The position numbers were made by a program, and so were the translations under genes. The notes below the pieces were generated by a model that saw only the letters and a list, made by a program, of their open reading frames with translations, searched no databases and was not told the DNA's origin. Positions 18,919 to 26,777 of a DNA stretch of 64,000 bases are shown here, in pieces (positions within the stretch are counted from its first letter, which is position 1; every line of letters starts with the position of its first letter). Origin of the DNA: Rudaea sp. (GTDB lineage Bacteria > Pseudomonadota > Gammaproteobacteria > Xanthomonadales > Rhodanobacteraceae); assembly GCA_031291055.1 (NCBI GenBank), contig JARLJU010000022.1, positions 62,001 through 126,000 of the forward strand, given 5' to 3'.

Positions 18919-20364
18919 TCAGTGGTCCGCGGCGCGCAACTTGCTGTGCCGGTAGCCGTAGCCGAAATATATGCCGAAGCCGACTACGGTCCACAGTCCC
19001 ATCATCGTCCAGTTGTACCAGTTCTCGCCGAAGATCAGCAGGAACAGGCAACTCAGCACACCCAGCACGCAGGTGACTGGAGCCCAGGGCACGCGGAAGG
19101 TGCGCGGCAATTCGGGCCGCGTCTTGCGCAGGATCATGACGCCGATGCAGACGGCGCAGAACGCAATCAGCGTACCCATGGAAACCAGATCGCCGAGGAT
19201 GTCGAGAGGAAATATTGCCGCCAGTGCGGCGATGCCGATGCCGGTGATCACGGTATTGATGTACGGCGTGCAATAGCGCGGATGGATTTTGGCGAACACC
19301 GGCGGCAGCATGCCGTCACGGCCCATGATCATGAAGATGCGCGGTTGCGCAATGACCATGACCAGGATCACCGACGACAATCCGATCAGAGCGCCGATCT
19401 CGACCAGCCAGCGCAGCCAGCCCAGGTCCGGATGCGCCTTCACGGCACTCACCACCGGCTCGCTGGTGCCGAGCTGGTCGAAGGGCAGCAGGCCGGTGAG
19501 CACGGCGGCCATGCCGATGTATAAAACAGTACAGATCGCGAGCGAGGCCAGCGTGCCGATCGGCAGATCGCGTTGCGGGTTCTTGGCTTCCTGCGCCGCC
19601 GTGGAGGTTGCCTCGAAACCGATATAGGCGAAGAACACGAGCGCGGCGCCGCGGATGATCCCGGACCAGCCGTATTTTTCCGGCCCCTGGTTCGCCGGAA
19701 TGAACGGATGCCAGTAATCGGGATTCACGTAGTGCCAACCTGCCGCAATCACGATGATGATCAAGGCAACCTTGAGCATCACCATGAAGGTGTTCACGCC
19801 GCTGGATTCCTTGATGCCGACGTAGCACAGCCAGGTCAGGGCCAGCACGATTCCCACCGCCGGTAGATTGAACCATGCGCCGGTGGTAACCAGATGGTTG
19901 TCGACGAAGGCGAGTGGTGCATTGGTCAGTACTTCGGGCAGATGCAGACCAAAATGGTCGAGCAGGCTGGTGAAGTAGCCGGTCCAGCTGACGGCGACGG
20001 CCGATGCCGACACACCGTATTCGAGCACCATGTTCCAGCCGATGAACCAGGCGACGAGTTCACCGAGTGTCGCGTAGGCATACGAATACGAACTGCCGGA
20101 CATCGGGATCAGGGTGGCGAACTCGGCGTAGCACAATGCCGTGAAGCTGCAGCAAATCGCGGCGATGATGAAGCACAGCACGATGGCCGGGCCGGCATGT
20201 TCGGCTGCAGCCTGGCCGGTGATCACGAAGATGCCGCCGCCGATCACGGCGCCGATGCCGAGTGCGGTCAGTCCCCACGGCCCCAGCGTGCGCTTGAGGC
20301 AGGGGCCTTCGCTGGCATCGGCGTCGGAGAAATCGGTTTTCTTGGCAAGCAATCGGCTGAGCAT
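18919..20364 (-). CDS. APC-superfamily amino acid permease (cationic amino acid transporter-like)
   Basis: Inner-membrane amino acid transporter of 481 residues with about 12-13 hydrophobic segments. The first helix carries the unwound substrate-binding GIGAVIGGGIFV motif, and the CYAEFATLIPMSGSSYSYAY segment in helix 3 is the APC family signature. The consensus FFAYIGFEATSTAAQEAKNP block in the middle resembles the YfnA/CAT group. The substrate is probably an amino acid but cannot be named. A close paralogue lies immediately upstream on the same strand, separated by a hairpin terminator, so this gene has its own transcript or depends on read-through. Confidence 0.9.
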   Translation of the reverse strand: MLSRLLAKKTDFSDADASEGPCLKRTLGPWGLTALGIGAVIGGGIFVITGQAAAEHAGPAIVLCFIIAAICCSFTALCYAEFATLIPMSGSSYSYAYATLGELVAWFIGWNMVLEYGVSASAVAVSWTGYFTSLLDHFGLHLPEVLTNAPLAFVDNHLVTTGAWFNLPAVGIVLALTWLCYVGIKESSGVNTFMVMLKVALIIIVIAAGWHYVNPDYWHPFIPANQGPEKYGWSGIIRGAALVFFAYIGFEATSTAAQEAKNPQRDLPIGTLASLAICTVLYIGMAAVLTGLLPFDQLGTSEPVVSAVKAHPDLGWLRWLVEIGALIGLSSVILVMVIAQPRIFMIMGRDGMLPPVFAKIHPRYCTPYINTVITGIGIAALAAIFPLDILGDLVSMGTLIAFCAVCIGVMILRKTRPELPRTFRVPWAPVTCVLGVLSCLFLLIFGENWYNWTMMGLWTVVGFGIYFGYGYRHSKLRAADH

Positions 20365-20398
20365 GATTCGATCCGTGGGAGATTTGCTGGCTGGTCAG

Positions 20399-20426
20399 CA
20401 AAGGGCCGGCATCGTGATGCCGGCCC
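20399..20426 (-). terminator. Rho-independent-type terminator between the two permeases
   Basis: A perfect 10-base-pair GC-rich stem (20403-20412 with 20417-20426, loop CGTG) is followed on the minus strand by TTTGCTG. It lies 25 bases after the stop of the upstream permease (20451). The U-tract is short, so termination may be partial. Confidence 0.6.
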
Positions 20427-20450
20427 GGTTCATATGCAGCATGGCATGGA

Positions 20451-21959
20451 TCAGCGCGCGTTGCCGGGTGCCAAGTGGCTGCGCCGGTAGCCATACAGTC
20501 CATAAAGGATGAGGCCCACTACCGCCCAGCCAACAAAAAACAGTTTGGCAAACATGCTCAGATTGACGAACAGCAACAGGCAGCCGAAAACCGCAAGCGG
20601 ACAGACTATCCAGGCCAGCGGCGTGCGGAACGGACGCGGGCGCTCGGGCTGGCGCTTGCGCAGGATCAGCACACCAATCGATACCATGGCGAAGGCCAGC
20701 AGGGTGCCGGAATTGGATGTATCGGCCAGTTTGCCGACCGGGAACAGCGCCGAACACACTGCAACGACAACGCCGGTGATGATCGTGATCACGTGCGGCG
20801 TATGGAATTTCGCATGCACCTTGGACAAGACATCCGGCAGCAGGCCATCGCGCGACATCGTGAAGAAGATGCGTGTCTGGCCGAACATCATCATCAGGAT
20901 CACCGACGGCAGGGCGAGAATTGCGGCGATGCCGATCGAGTTGCCGAGCAGTGGATGCCCGAGCGTGCGCAATACCTGCGCGAGCGGTTCCTTGCTGCAG
21001 ACCAGCGCCTGCGATCCAGCGCATGCGGCGGCCATCGCCGGCGTGCCCGGATCCAGCGGCATGCCATCCGCGCCGAGCATGGGCTGCACGCCTACGGAGC
21101 CCGCAGCGCCGTAGCCGACGAGCAAATAGAAGATCGTGCAGATGACCAGTGAGCCGATCAGACCGATCGGGATGTTGCGGTTCGGATTCTTGGTTTCTTC
21201 GGCTGCCGTGGACACTGCGTCGAAACCGACGTAGGCGAAGAAGATCGACGCGGCTGCGCCGAGCACGCCAACGCCACCCGTCGGACTGCCCCAACCCCCG
21301 GGAAGGAAAGGTTCAAAGTTCGTGCTGTTCACTGCCGGCAGTGCGATGACGATGAACATGGTCAGCGCGATGATCTTGATTGCGACCAGGACTGCATTGA
21401 CGCGGGCGCTTTTCGATGTTCCGATCGCAAGCAATACAGTGACCGCAAGTCCGATCAGCAAGGCGAGCAAATTGATCGCCCCACCGGTAAACGGACCGGT
21501 CCGCAAATACTCCGGCAACGCGAGTGCGCCAGGCTGAACAAGGCCGAATACATCGGTATTGGCGAGAAGTCCGTTCATGTAGCCGGACCAGCCCACGCAG
21601 ACCGTCGCCGCACCGATGGCATATTCCAGCCCCAGCGCCCATCCGACGATCCACGCCACAAATTCGCCGAGCACGCCATATGTGTATGTGTAGGCCGAGC
21701 CGGAGACGGGGATCATCGCGGCGAGTTCGGCGTAGGCAAGCGCCGCAAGCGCGCACACGACGGCCGCGATGACGAACGCGAGCATCATGCCTGGACCGGC
21801 TTTCTGGCCAGCTTCGGCGGTGAGCACGAAAATGCCGGTGCCGATCACTGCGCCGATGCCGAGCAAGGTCAACTGGATCGGACCCAACTGGCGCTTCAGC
21901 GATTTTTTCTCGGCCGTTGCGAGAATCTGGTCCAGCGGTTTGACGCGCCAAAAAATCAT
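20451..21959 (-). CDS. APC-superfamily amino acid permease, paralogue of the downstream gene
   Basis: 502-residue inner-membrane permease with the GIGAVIGTGIFVLTAEAG helix-1 motif, AYAELAAMIPVSGSAYTYTYG in helix 3 and FFAYVGFDAVSTAAEETKNP in the central loop. It shares architecture and many residues with the gene at 18919-20364, so the two arose by duplication. A roughly 40-residue insertion near residue 270-315 (GVQPMLGADGMPLDPGTPAM region, with two cysteines) is absent from the neighbour and lies in a predicted loop. Start ATG at 21959 is followed by the cytoplasmic N-terminus typical of the family. Confidence 0.9.
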   Translation of the reverse strand: MIFWRVKPLDQILATAEKKSLKRQLGPIQLTLLGIGAVIGTGIFVLTAEAGQKAGPGMMLAFVIAAVVCALAALAYAELAAMIPVSGSAYTYTYGVLGEFVAWIVGWALGLEYAIGAATVCVGWSGYMNGLLANTDVFGLVQPGALALPEYLRTGPFTGGAINLLALLIGLAVTVLLAIGTSKSARVNAVLVAIKIIALTMFIVIALPAVNSTNFEPFLPGGWGSPTGGVGVLGAAASIFFAYVGFDAVSTAAEETKNPNRNIPIGLIGSLVICTIFYLLVGYGAAGSVGVQPMLGADGMPLDPGTPAMAAACAGSQALVCSKEPLAQVLRTLGHPLLGNSIGIAAILALPSVILMMMFGQTRIFFTMSRDGLLPDVLSKVHAKFHTPHVITIITGVVVAVCSALFPVGKLADTSNSGTLLAFAMVSIGVLILRKRQPERPRPFRTPLAWIVCPLAVFGCLLLFVNLSMFAKLFFVGWAVVGLILYGLYGYRRSHLAPGNAR

Positions 21960-22273
21960 TGCAACCCTCCCCAGTTCAGTAATCTAACGGCCACATGGCG
22001 CACTTGCGAACGCATGCGACGCTTGTCTTATATGGCCGCGCCGGTCGGGCGCGGTAGCCGCGGCTAACATACGCGAGGGAGTGCCGGCCGGCAACCGCCC
22101 CGTCTTCGGTTGCCGGGTTTGGGCAATAGCGGCCGTTCGCGTTTAGGTATCGAAGCGTGGGCAGCGATGCACGAAGTCGCCCGCCCTTCGATACTCAGGA
22201 ACGGACCTTGGCGGCAAACCAGACGCTTCTTCATGCTCACGCACTGCTGCATTGTCCGGCCTACCAGGTTCGA
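21960..22273. other. Intergenic region between permease and efpL
   Basis: About 314 bases without a gene I can support. It must contain the minus-strand promoter of the upstream permease and the 3' end of the efpL transcript. The only clear structure is the palindromic repeat at 22133-22204. No tRNA or small RNA signature was seen. Confidence 0.6.
22133..22204. repeat. REP-like imperfect palindrome
   Basis: An inverted pair GTATCGAAG (22147-22155) / CTTCGATAC (22186-22194) sits inside longer arms that both begin CCGTTC when read from the outside and both contain a GTGGGC/GCGGGC block on the inner side. The outer text CCCTTCGATACTCAGGAACG resembles the widespread CCCTTCGACAGGCTCAGG repetitive extragenic palindrome. 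It lies between two minus-strand genes and could act as a transcript end or a nucleoid-associated REP. Confidence 0.55.
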
Positions 22274-22837
22274 TCAGGCCCTTCCGGAAAATTCCCCGGT
22301 CAAGGTGCTGACCAGGATTTTCTCGCCGGTCGTCACGTACTCGGGCACCTGGATTTCGATCCCGGTATTGAGCTTGGCCGGCTTCGGCCGCTTCGTCGCC
22401 GTCGCGCCCTTCAGTTCCGGCGCCGTGTCGACGACTTCCAGAGTCACGGTGCCGGGCAGCTGCAAGGCCACGGGCTGGTCATCGATCAGCTGCATGTAGC
22501 AGCCTTCCAGACCGTCGGTGATATAGCCCGCCGACTCGCCCACGGCATCACGTCCGAGCAGGTACTGGGTGTAGTCCTCGGCATCCATGAAGACGAAGTT
22601 GTCGCCATCCATGTAGGAATAGGTGACGGCGCGGCGGGTCAGCTCCGTTTCCTTCAAGTCGTCTTCTGCACGTAGCGACAGGTCGAGCTTCTGGGCGCCG
22701 GGAACGCTGTACAGGGTGAAGCGGAAAGTGACGTTGCCGCCGCGGCCGGTCGGCGAGCTGCGATCGATGTCGCGGATCTGCCAGACCTTGCCATTGTGTT
22801 CGACGACGTTGCCTTTCTTGATATCGGATGCTTTCAT
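22274..22837 (-). CDS. efpL: Elongation factor P-like protein EfpL (YeiP)
   Basis: EF-P paralogue that helps ribosomes through difficult peptide bonds such as polyproline stretches. The 187-residue product has the three-domain EF-P layout: KOW-like domain I (1-62) and two OB domains, with [12 protein letters not shown] near the C-terminus. The loop that reaches the peptidyl-transferase centre reads SSPTGRGG with R32, matching the YeiP/EfpL arginine-tipped loop and not the EF-P KPGKG loop with modifiable lysine. It therefore should not need EpmA/EarP modification. The ribosome-binding site GGGAG (about 22846-22850) borders a hairpin upstream. Confidence 0.93.
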   Translation of the reverse strand: MKASDIKKGNVVEHNGKVWQIRDIDRSSPTGRGGNVTFRFTLYSVPGAQKLDLSLRAEDDLKETELTRRAVTYSYMDGDNFVFMDAEDYTQYLLGRDAVGESAGYITDGLEGCYMQLIDDQPVALQLPGTVTLEVVDTAPELKGATATKRPKPAKLNTGIEIQVPEYVTTGEKILVSTLTGEFSGRA

Positions 22838-22846
22838 CTGTTTTCT

Positions 22847-22885
22847 CCCCCTCTCCGTTTGCCGGAGAGAGTAGGGGTGAGGGTT
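22847..22885. repeat. Hairpin repeat upstream of efpL
   Basis: CTCTCCG (22851-22857) pairs perfectly with CGGAGAG (22863-22869) around a 5-base loop; the flanks CCCC and GGGGTGAGGG extend the symmetry. The CCCTCTCC...GGAGAG...GGGGTGAGGG text is the common intergenic repeat type of xanthomonad-like genomes. Its left side touches the efpL ribosome-binding site, and it also lies 45 bases past the SDR stop, so it could end that transcript. Confidence 0.55.
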
Positions 22886-22930
22886 GCTCTTGATCTGAAT
22901 CCCGCGGGAAGGGCTGCCTTCAGCCTGGAC

Positions 22931-23698
22931 TCACTTTGGAGCCAGCCTGATGGCACCATCGACGCGGATCACGCTGCCGTTGAGGTAGCGGTTCTCCAGG
23001 ATGAACGCCACGGTGCTGGCAAATTCCTCGGGCGTGCCGAGGCGCGATGGGTAGGGTACTTGTGCACAAAGGGAATCGTACACTGCCTGTGGCATGCCAT
23101 CGACCATCGGCGTGTGGAAAACGCCGGGCGCGACGGTCATCACGCGCACGCCGATGCGGGCGAACTCGCGTGCCATCGGCAGGGTCATGCCGATCACGCC
23201 GCCCTTGGACGCGGAATAGGCGGCCTGACCGATCTGACCCTCATAGGCGGCTATCGATGCGGTGTTGACGATCACCCCACGCTCGCCGTCTTCGCCGGGC
23301 GTGTTCGCCTGCATCAATTCGGCGGCGGCCTTGGCGACATTGAAGCTGCCGATCAGGTTCACCATCACCGTCGTCTGGAAATTCTTCAGCGGCATCGGCC
23401 CTTCCTTGCCGAGCACGCGCCCGGCACCCAGGATGCCCGCGCAGTTCATCGCGACATTGAGTCCACCCATGCGGGCGGCAGCCTGCTTCAATGCCATCGC
23501 GACGCCTTCCTCGCTGGTAACATCGGTGCGCTGATAGCTGGAGCCGGCACCGAGTTCGGCGACCGCCGCCGCACCTTTTTCATCGTTGATGTCGAGCAGG
23601 GCGACCTTTGCGCCGTGCGCGACCAGGTGCCTGGCCACGGCAAAGCCGAGTCCGGACACGCCGCCGGTGACCACGGCCTTGACTTGATTCAACTGCAT
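22931..23698 (-). CDS. Short-chain dehydrogenase, 3-hydroxyacyl-CoA dehydrogenase type II-like
   Basis: NAD-dependent SDR of 255 residues. Visible motifs are TGGVSGLGFAVA (cofactor loop, residues 11-22), a DINDEK acidic residue that favours NAD, NCAGILG, NTASIAAYEGQ and the catalytic YSASK. The closest family by eye is the HSD17B10/type II 3-hydroxyacyl-CoA dehydrogenase group, which oxidises 2-methyl-3-hydroxybutyryl-CoA in isoleucine breakdown. The many BCAA-catabolic genes nearby on the same strand fit that role, but the substrate is inferred. Confidence 0.85.
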   Translation of the reverse strand: MQLNQVKAVVTGGVSGLGFAVARHLVAHGAKVALLDINDEKGAAAVAELGAGSSYQRTDVTSEEGVAMALKQAAARMGGLNVAMNCAGILGAGRVLGKEGPMPLKNFQTTVMVNLIGSFNVAKAAAELMQANTPGEDGERGVIVNTASIAAYEGQIGQAAYSASKGGVIGMTLPMAREFARIGVRVMTVAPGVFHTPMVDGMPQAVYDSLCAQVPYPSRLGTPEEFASTVAFILENRYLNGSVIRVDGAIRLAPK

Positions 23699-23793
23699 GG
23701 AGCGCCTCTATCAGAAGTGCGGGGAGATCCGCTTTTTGATTTTCGCGATCATCGACGATCGCACAAACAGATGGGCGCGCATTGTAGCGGAAC

Positions 23794-24315
23794 TCATGCA
23801 ACCACGGGCGGCAGCAACGGTTCCTGCAGCTCGCGCAGGTAGAAGCGGTTGCAGCCGAAGTGGCCGGTATTGCCGAGCGCCGCGGGAATGCGGCGGAAGC
23901 CATTGCGCTCGTACAATCGCTGCGCCGCATCCATGCCCGTGAGTGTTTCCAGGTAGCAGGCGCGATAGCCCAGCCCGCGCGCAGCATCCAGACAGCGGCG
24001 GATCAAGGCCGCGCCAGCGCCGCGTCCGCGCAGCTCCGGCAGGAAATACATCTTGCGCAATTCGCAGATGCCGGGGTCGCCGCCACCCAGGGCAGCCACG
24101 CCTCCGCCACCGAGAACCCGGTCATCCAGCGTCACCACGAAATAGGTGCAACCCGGTCGCGAATATGCGCCGGCCATATCGTCGACCTCGGCGTCGTGGA
24201 TCGCGAAGCCCGGGCCGCTGGCACCGAATTCCGGCATGACCATGCGGATGATGGCGGCGACTGCGGCATTGTCGGCAGCCGTGATGGTGCGGATGAGGAA
24301 GTCATTGTGCGGCAT
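23794..24315 (-). CDS. GNAT-family N-acetyltransferase
   Basis: 173-residue acyltransferase of unknown substrate. Motif A is visible as LRKMYFLPELRGRGAGAALI (acetyl-CoA pyrophosphate loop RGRGAG near residue 95), and motif B as YLETLTGMDAAQRLYERNGF. The late GCNRFYL segment is common in the small-molecule acetyltransferases. It starts 24 bases after the cyanophycinase-like stop, so the two may be co-transcribed. Confidence 0.85.
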   Translation of the reverse strand: MPHNDFLIRTITAADNAAVAAIIRMVMPEFGASGPGFAIHDAEVDDMAGAYSRPGCTYFVVTLDDRVLGGGGVAALGGGDPGICELRKMYFLPELRGRGAGAALIRRCLDAARGLGYRACYLETLTGMDAAQRLYERNGFRRIPAALGNTGHFGCNRFYLRELQEPLLPPVVA

Positions 24316-24339
24316 TGTATACTTTGTGGATTGCTGGCG

Positions 24340-25149
24340 TCACAGCGGGCGGCGGAAATCCAGGTCGTAGCGTGCGCCGTGCACCAGCACATGCACGCGC
24401 AGGTTGGTGATGCTGATCGGCGCGCTCGGACTGGCATCGGCAATATTGGAGTGGCCGACATCGGCCGGATCGACCACGGTCACGCCACCATGGCCGGCAA
24501 CATCCATGACGTTGTCGGGTCCGATGAACGCGGCTGTGTCCGGATCGATGCCGATGCCCAGCGCGAACGGATTCAGGGCCAGCGCTCCGAGCAGGCGGCC
24601 GAGCCGATCGGCGCTCGCGCCGCCCTGATCGATCACGAGGCGGTTGGACAGCCCAAGTCCCGGCGCAAGCGTGACGCTGCCCATACGGGGTGTCGGTCCG
24701 TGTGCACCGCCCGCGAGCATGTGCTCGGCGAGAATTGCGGCACCTGCGGCGATGCCGCCGACCGCCATGCCTTCGGCGTTGCGTCGGCGCAGCAGCCGCG
24801 CGAGCGCCGTGCCGCCAAGCAGGGTCGACAGACGCAACGGCTGGTCGGCGTAAAGCAGGACAAGATCCGCCCGCTCGACTGCGGCCAGAGCGCCCTGCAG
24901 CTCGCTGTCGCCGCGACTGGTCAATATGATGCGCTGGACCTGGCGCGCGCCGCTGGCGATCAGCCGGCTATCGAGCTCATCCGGCATACCGTCGTCGGCC
25001 GCTGTCGCCACGATCATGACCACGCCGGGATGCTGGCCGACAATGGCGATCATGCGCTTGAAAACGCCGGTTTCGCCCGCGCCGCGTACGGTCACGCCGA
25101 TCGGGATCAGATAGCCGCGGGACTGGTCGGGGGCAATTCGGGCAGGCAC
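24340..25149 (-). CDS. Cyanophycinase-like (S51 family) protein lacking the nucleophile serine
   Basis: 269-residue protein with the class I amidotransferase-like fold of cyanophycinase and dipeptidase E. Family features are VMIVATAADD, a TSRGD segment, DQPLRLSTLLGGTALARLL, GAAILAEHMLAGG, LAPGLGL and AFGIGIDPDTAA-like text. The nucleophile elbow that reads GTSAGAA in active enzymes reads GIAAGAA here, with A134 where the serine should be, and the preceding FTGGDQ-type loop is LLYADQP. It is therefore probably not a serine peptidase, or it has a changed role. Start is GTG at 25149 with AGGAAG 8-9 bases upstream. It lies 81 bases after the HMG-CoA lyase gene. Confidence 0.78.
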   Translation of the reverse strand: MPARIAPDQSRGYLIPIGVTVRGAGETGVFKRMIAIVGQHPGVVMIVATAADDGMPDELDSRLIASGARQVQRIILTSRGDSELQGALAAVERADLVLLYADQPLRLSTLLGGTALARLLRRRNAEGMAVGGIAAGAAILAEHMLAGGAHGPTPRMGSVTLAPGLGLSNRLVIDQGGASADRLGRLLGALALNPFALGIGIDPDTAAFIGPDNVMDVAGHGGVTVVDPADVGHSNIADASPSAPISITNLRVHVLVHGARYDLDFRRPL

Positions 25150-25230
25150 GATTCCACTTCCTGAGGATGCAACGACGTCATTCTAGGACAAACGCGCTGC
25201 GACAAACGCGCAAATCGCGCGGAAACATGG

Positions 25231-26127
25231 CTACGCCGCAGCCACGCCGACCTTGCTGTTGTTGACGCGCCCCAGTCGTGCGCTGAGCCAGCGTCCGGTG
25301 TCGATCAACTTGTTCATGTCCAGGCCCGTGGATATACCCATGCCGTGCAGCATGTACGCTACATCCTCGGTGGCGACATTGCCGGTCGCGCCGCGTGCGT
25401 AGGGGCAGCCACCTGCGCCGGAAACCGAAGCATCGACGACAGCAACACCCAGTTCCAGGCAGGCCAGGATGTTGGCGAGCGCCTGGCCGCGCGTATCGTG
25501 GAAATGCACGGCGAGTGCCGTCATCGGCACCTGCTGCGCGACTGCCGCCAGCATCGCGCGCGCCTTGCCGGGCGTACCGATGCCGATCGTGTCGCCGAGA
25601 GAGATTTCATAGCAGCCAAGATCATGCAGGCGTCTGGCTATGCGCACAACGTCGGTGATCGCGACTTCGCCCTGATAGGGGCAGCCGAGCACCGTGGAAA
25701 CGTAGCCACGCACCGCAACGCCGTCGGCTTTGGCACGTTCGAGCACCGGACCGAAACGTTCGATGGATTCGTCGATCGAGGCATTGACGTTCTTGCGGTT
25801 GAAAGCTTCGCTGGCCGCCGTGAACACGGCGATTTCCGCGGCCCCCGCGGCGCGTGCGCGCTCGTAGCCCTGCAGGTTCGGCACCAGCACCGGATAGCGC
25901 ACGCCAGGCTTTTTCCAGATAGCCGTATAGACTTCCGTAGCGTCAGCCAGTTGCGGGATCCATTTCGGACTGACGAAGCTGGTTGCCTCGATCGTCTGCA
26001 GGCCGGTGTCGGATAGCCGGTCGATCAGTTCAATCTTGACCGGCGCCGGCACGATGGTCTTCTCGTTCTGCAGGCCGTCGCGTGCGCCGACCTCGACGAT
26101 GCGGACACTGGAAGGCGTCGTGCTCAT
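25231..26127 (-). CDS. mvaB: Hydroxymethylglutaryl-CoA lyase
   Basis: TIM-barrel DRE-metallolyase that splits HMG-CoA into acetoacetate and acetyl-CoA, the last step of leucine breakdown. The 298-residue product begins with the divalent-metal and substrate motif EVGARDGLQNE (residues 12-22), contains the PKWIPQLADA segment and ends with the diagnostic SGAGGCPYARGATGNVATEDV block that carries the catalytic cysteine, plus metal histidines in AVHFHDTRGQALAN. It is the last gene of a coupled unit; its ATG overlaps the lipoprotein stop by 4 bases. Confidence 0.95.
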   Translation of the reverse strand: MSTTPSSVRIVEVGARDGLQNEKTIVPAPVKIELIDRLSDTGLQTIEATSFVSPKWIPQLADATEVYTAIWKKPGVRYPVLVPNLQGYERARAAGAAEIAVFTAASEAFNRKNVNASIDESIERFGPVLERAKADGVAVRGYVSTVLGCPYQGEVAITDVVRIARRLHDLGCYEISLGDTIGIGTPGKARAMLAAVAQQVPMTALAVHFHDTRGQALANILACLELGVAVVDASVSGAGGCPYARGATGNVATEDVAYMLHGMGISTGLDMNKLIDTGRWLSARLGRVNNSKVGVAAA

Positions 26128-26777
26128 TTCCTGCCATTCTGCTGCGACTGGATCGTGGTGCGTTCGAAATCGTCGACCGATTGCTGCAGGCGCGTCATCC
26201 GGATGTCGGGCTTGTCGGCAAATATGGCACCGTGGCGGAGGATTTCCAGCATGTATGCACGATCGCCGCTGACGAACACGTGCAATTCGTTCGGCACCTT
26301 GCTGACCGTGCCGTCGAGCTTGCGATCGATTATCTGCTTTGCGACGCGCTCGTTGTCCACTGGGTAAAGATCAAGGTGATCCCTGTCCGCATGATAGCGC
26401 GCGAAGTAGAAAGCCTTTTCCGGAACCGGATCGACGCCGTACACGGGCTTGATCTTGACCAGCCCCCTGAGCGCGGTGTCGGCAACGACGATGTAGTCGT
26501 TGCCGTCGGCATGAACGAAGTTGACCGGGATGTGGAATTGCTTGAAGGGGCCACCCTTTTCGGGCTGGTCGAGGAAGATGAATTGGCATTCGTCATCGAC
26601 GTAGAACGCACTCGCACTGTCCGCCTCGTCGCGCGGGCCCCAGAGGCCTTTCCAGCGCACATCGCAGGTTTCGATATTGTCGCCGGGGGGCGCCTGGAAG
26701 CGGGTCTCCGTGCAGCCGGCAAGCGCGCAACAGGCGGCGAGCAGGCCCATGCCAAGCCCGTACGCGATCGAACTCAT
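26124..26777 (-). CDS. Putative lipoprotein in the leucine-degradation operon
   Basis: 217-residue predicted lipoprotein of unknown function. The N-terminus is a lipoprotein signal peptide with lipobox LAGC (lipidated C22). The mature part has a pair of cysteines near residues 38 and 63 (ETCDVRW, DDECQF), mostly beta-strand text and no membrane segments. Nothing identifies a substrate. It overlaps the biotin-carboxylase gene upstream and the HMG-CoA lyase gene downstream by 4 bases each, so its synthesis is tied to leucine catabolism even though it should be exported. Confidence 0.8.
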   Translation of the reverse strand: MSSIAYGLGMGLLAACCALAGCTETRFQAPPGDNIETCDVRWKGLWGPRDEADSASAFYVDDECQFIFLDQPEKGGPFKQFHIPVNFVHADGNDYIVVADTALRGLVKIKPVYGVDPVPEKAFYFARYHADRDHLDLYPVDNERVAKQIIDRKLDGTVSKVPNELHVFVSGDRAYMLEILRHGAIFADKPDIRMTRLQQSVDDFERTTIQSQQNGRK

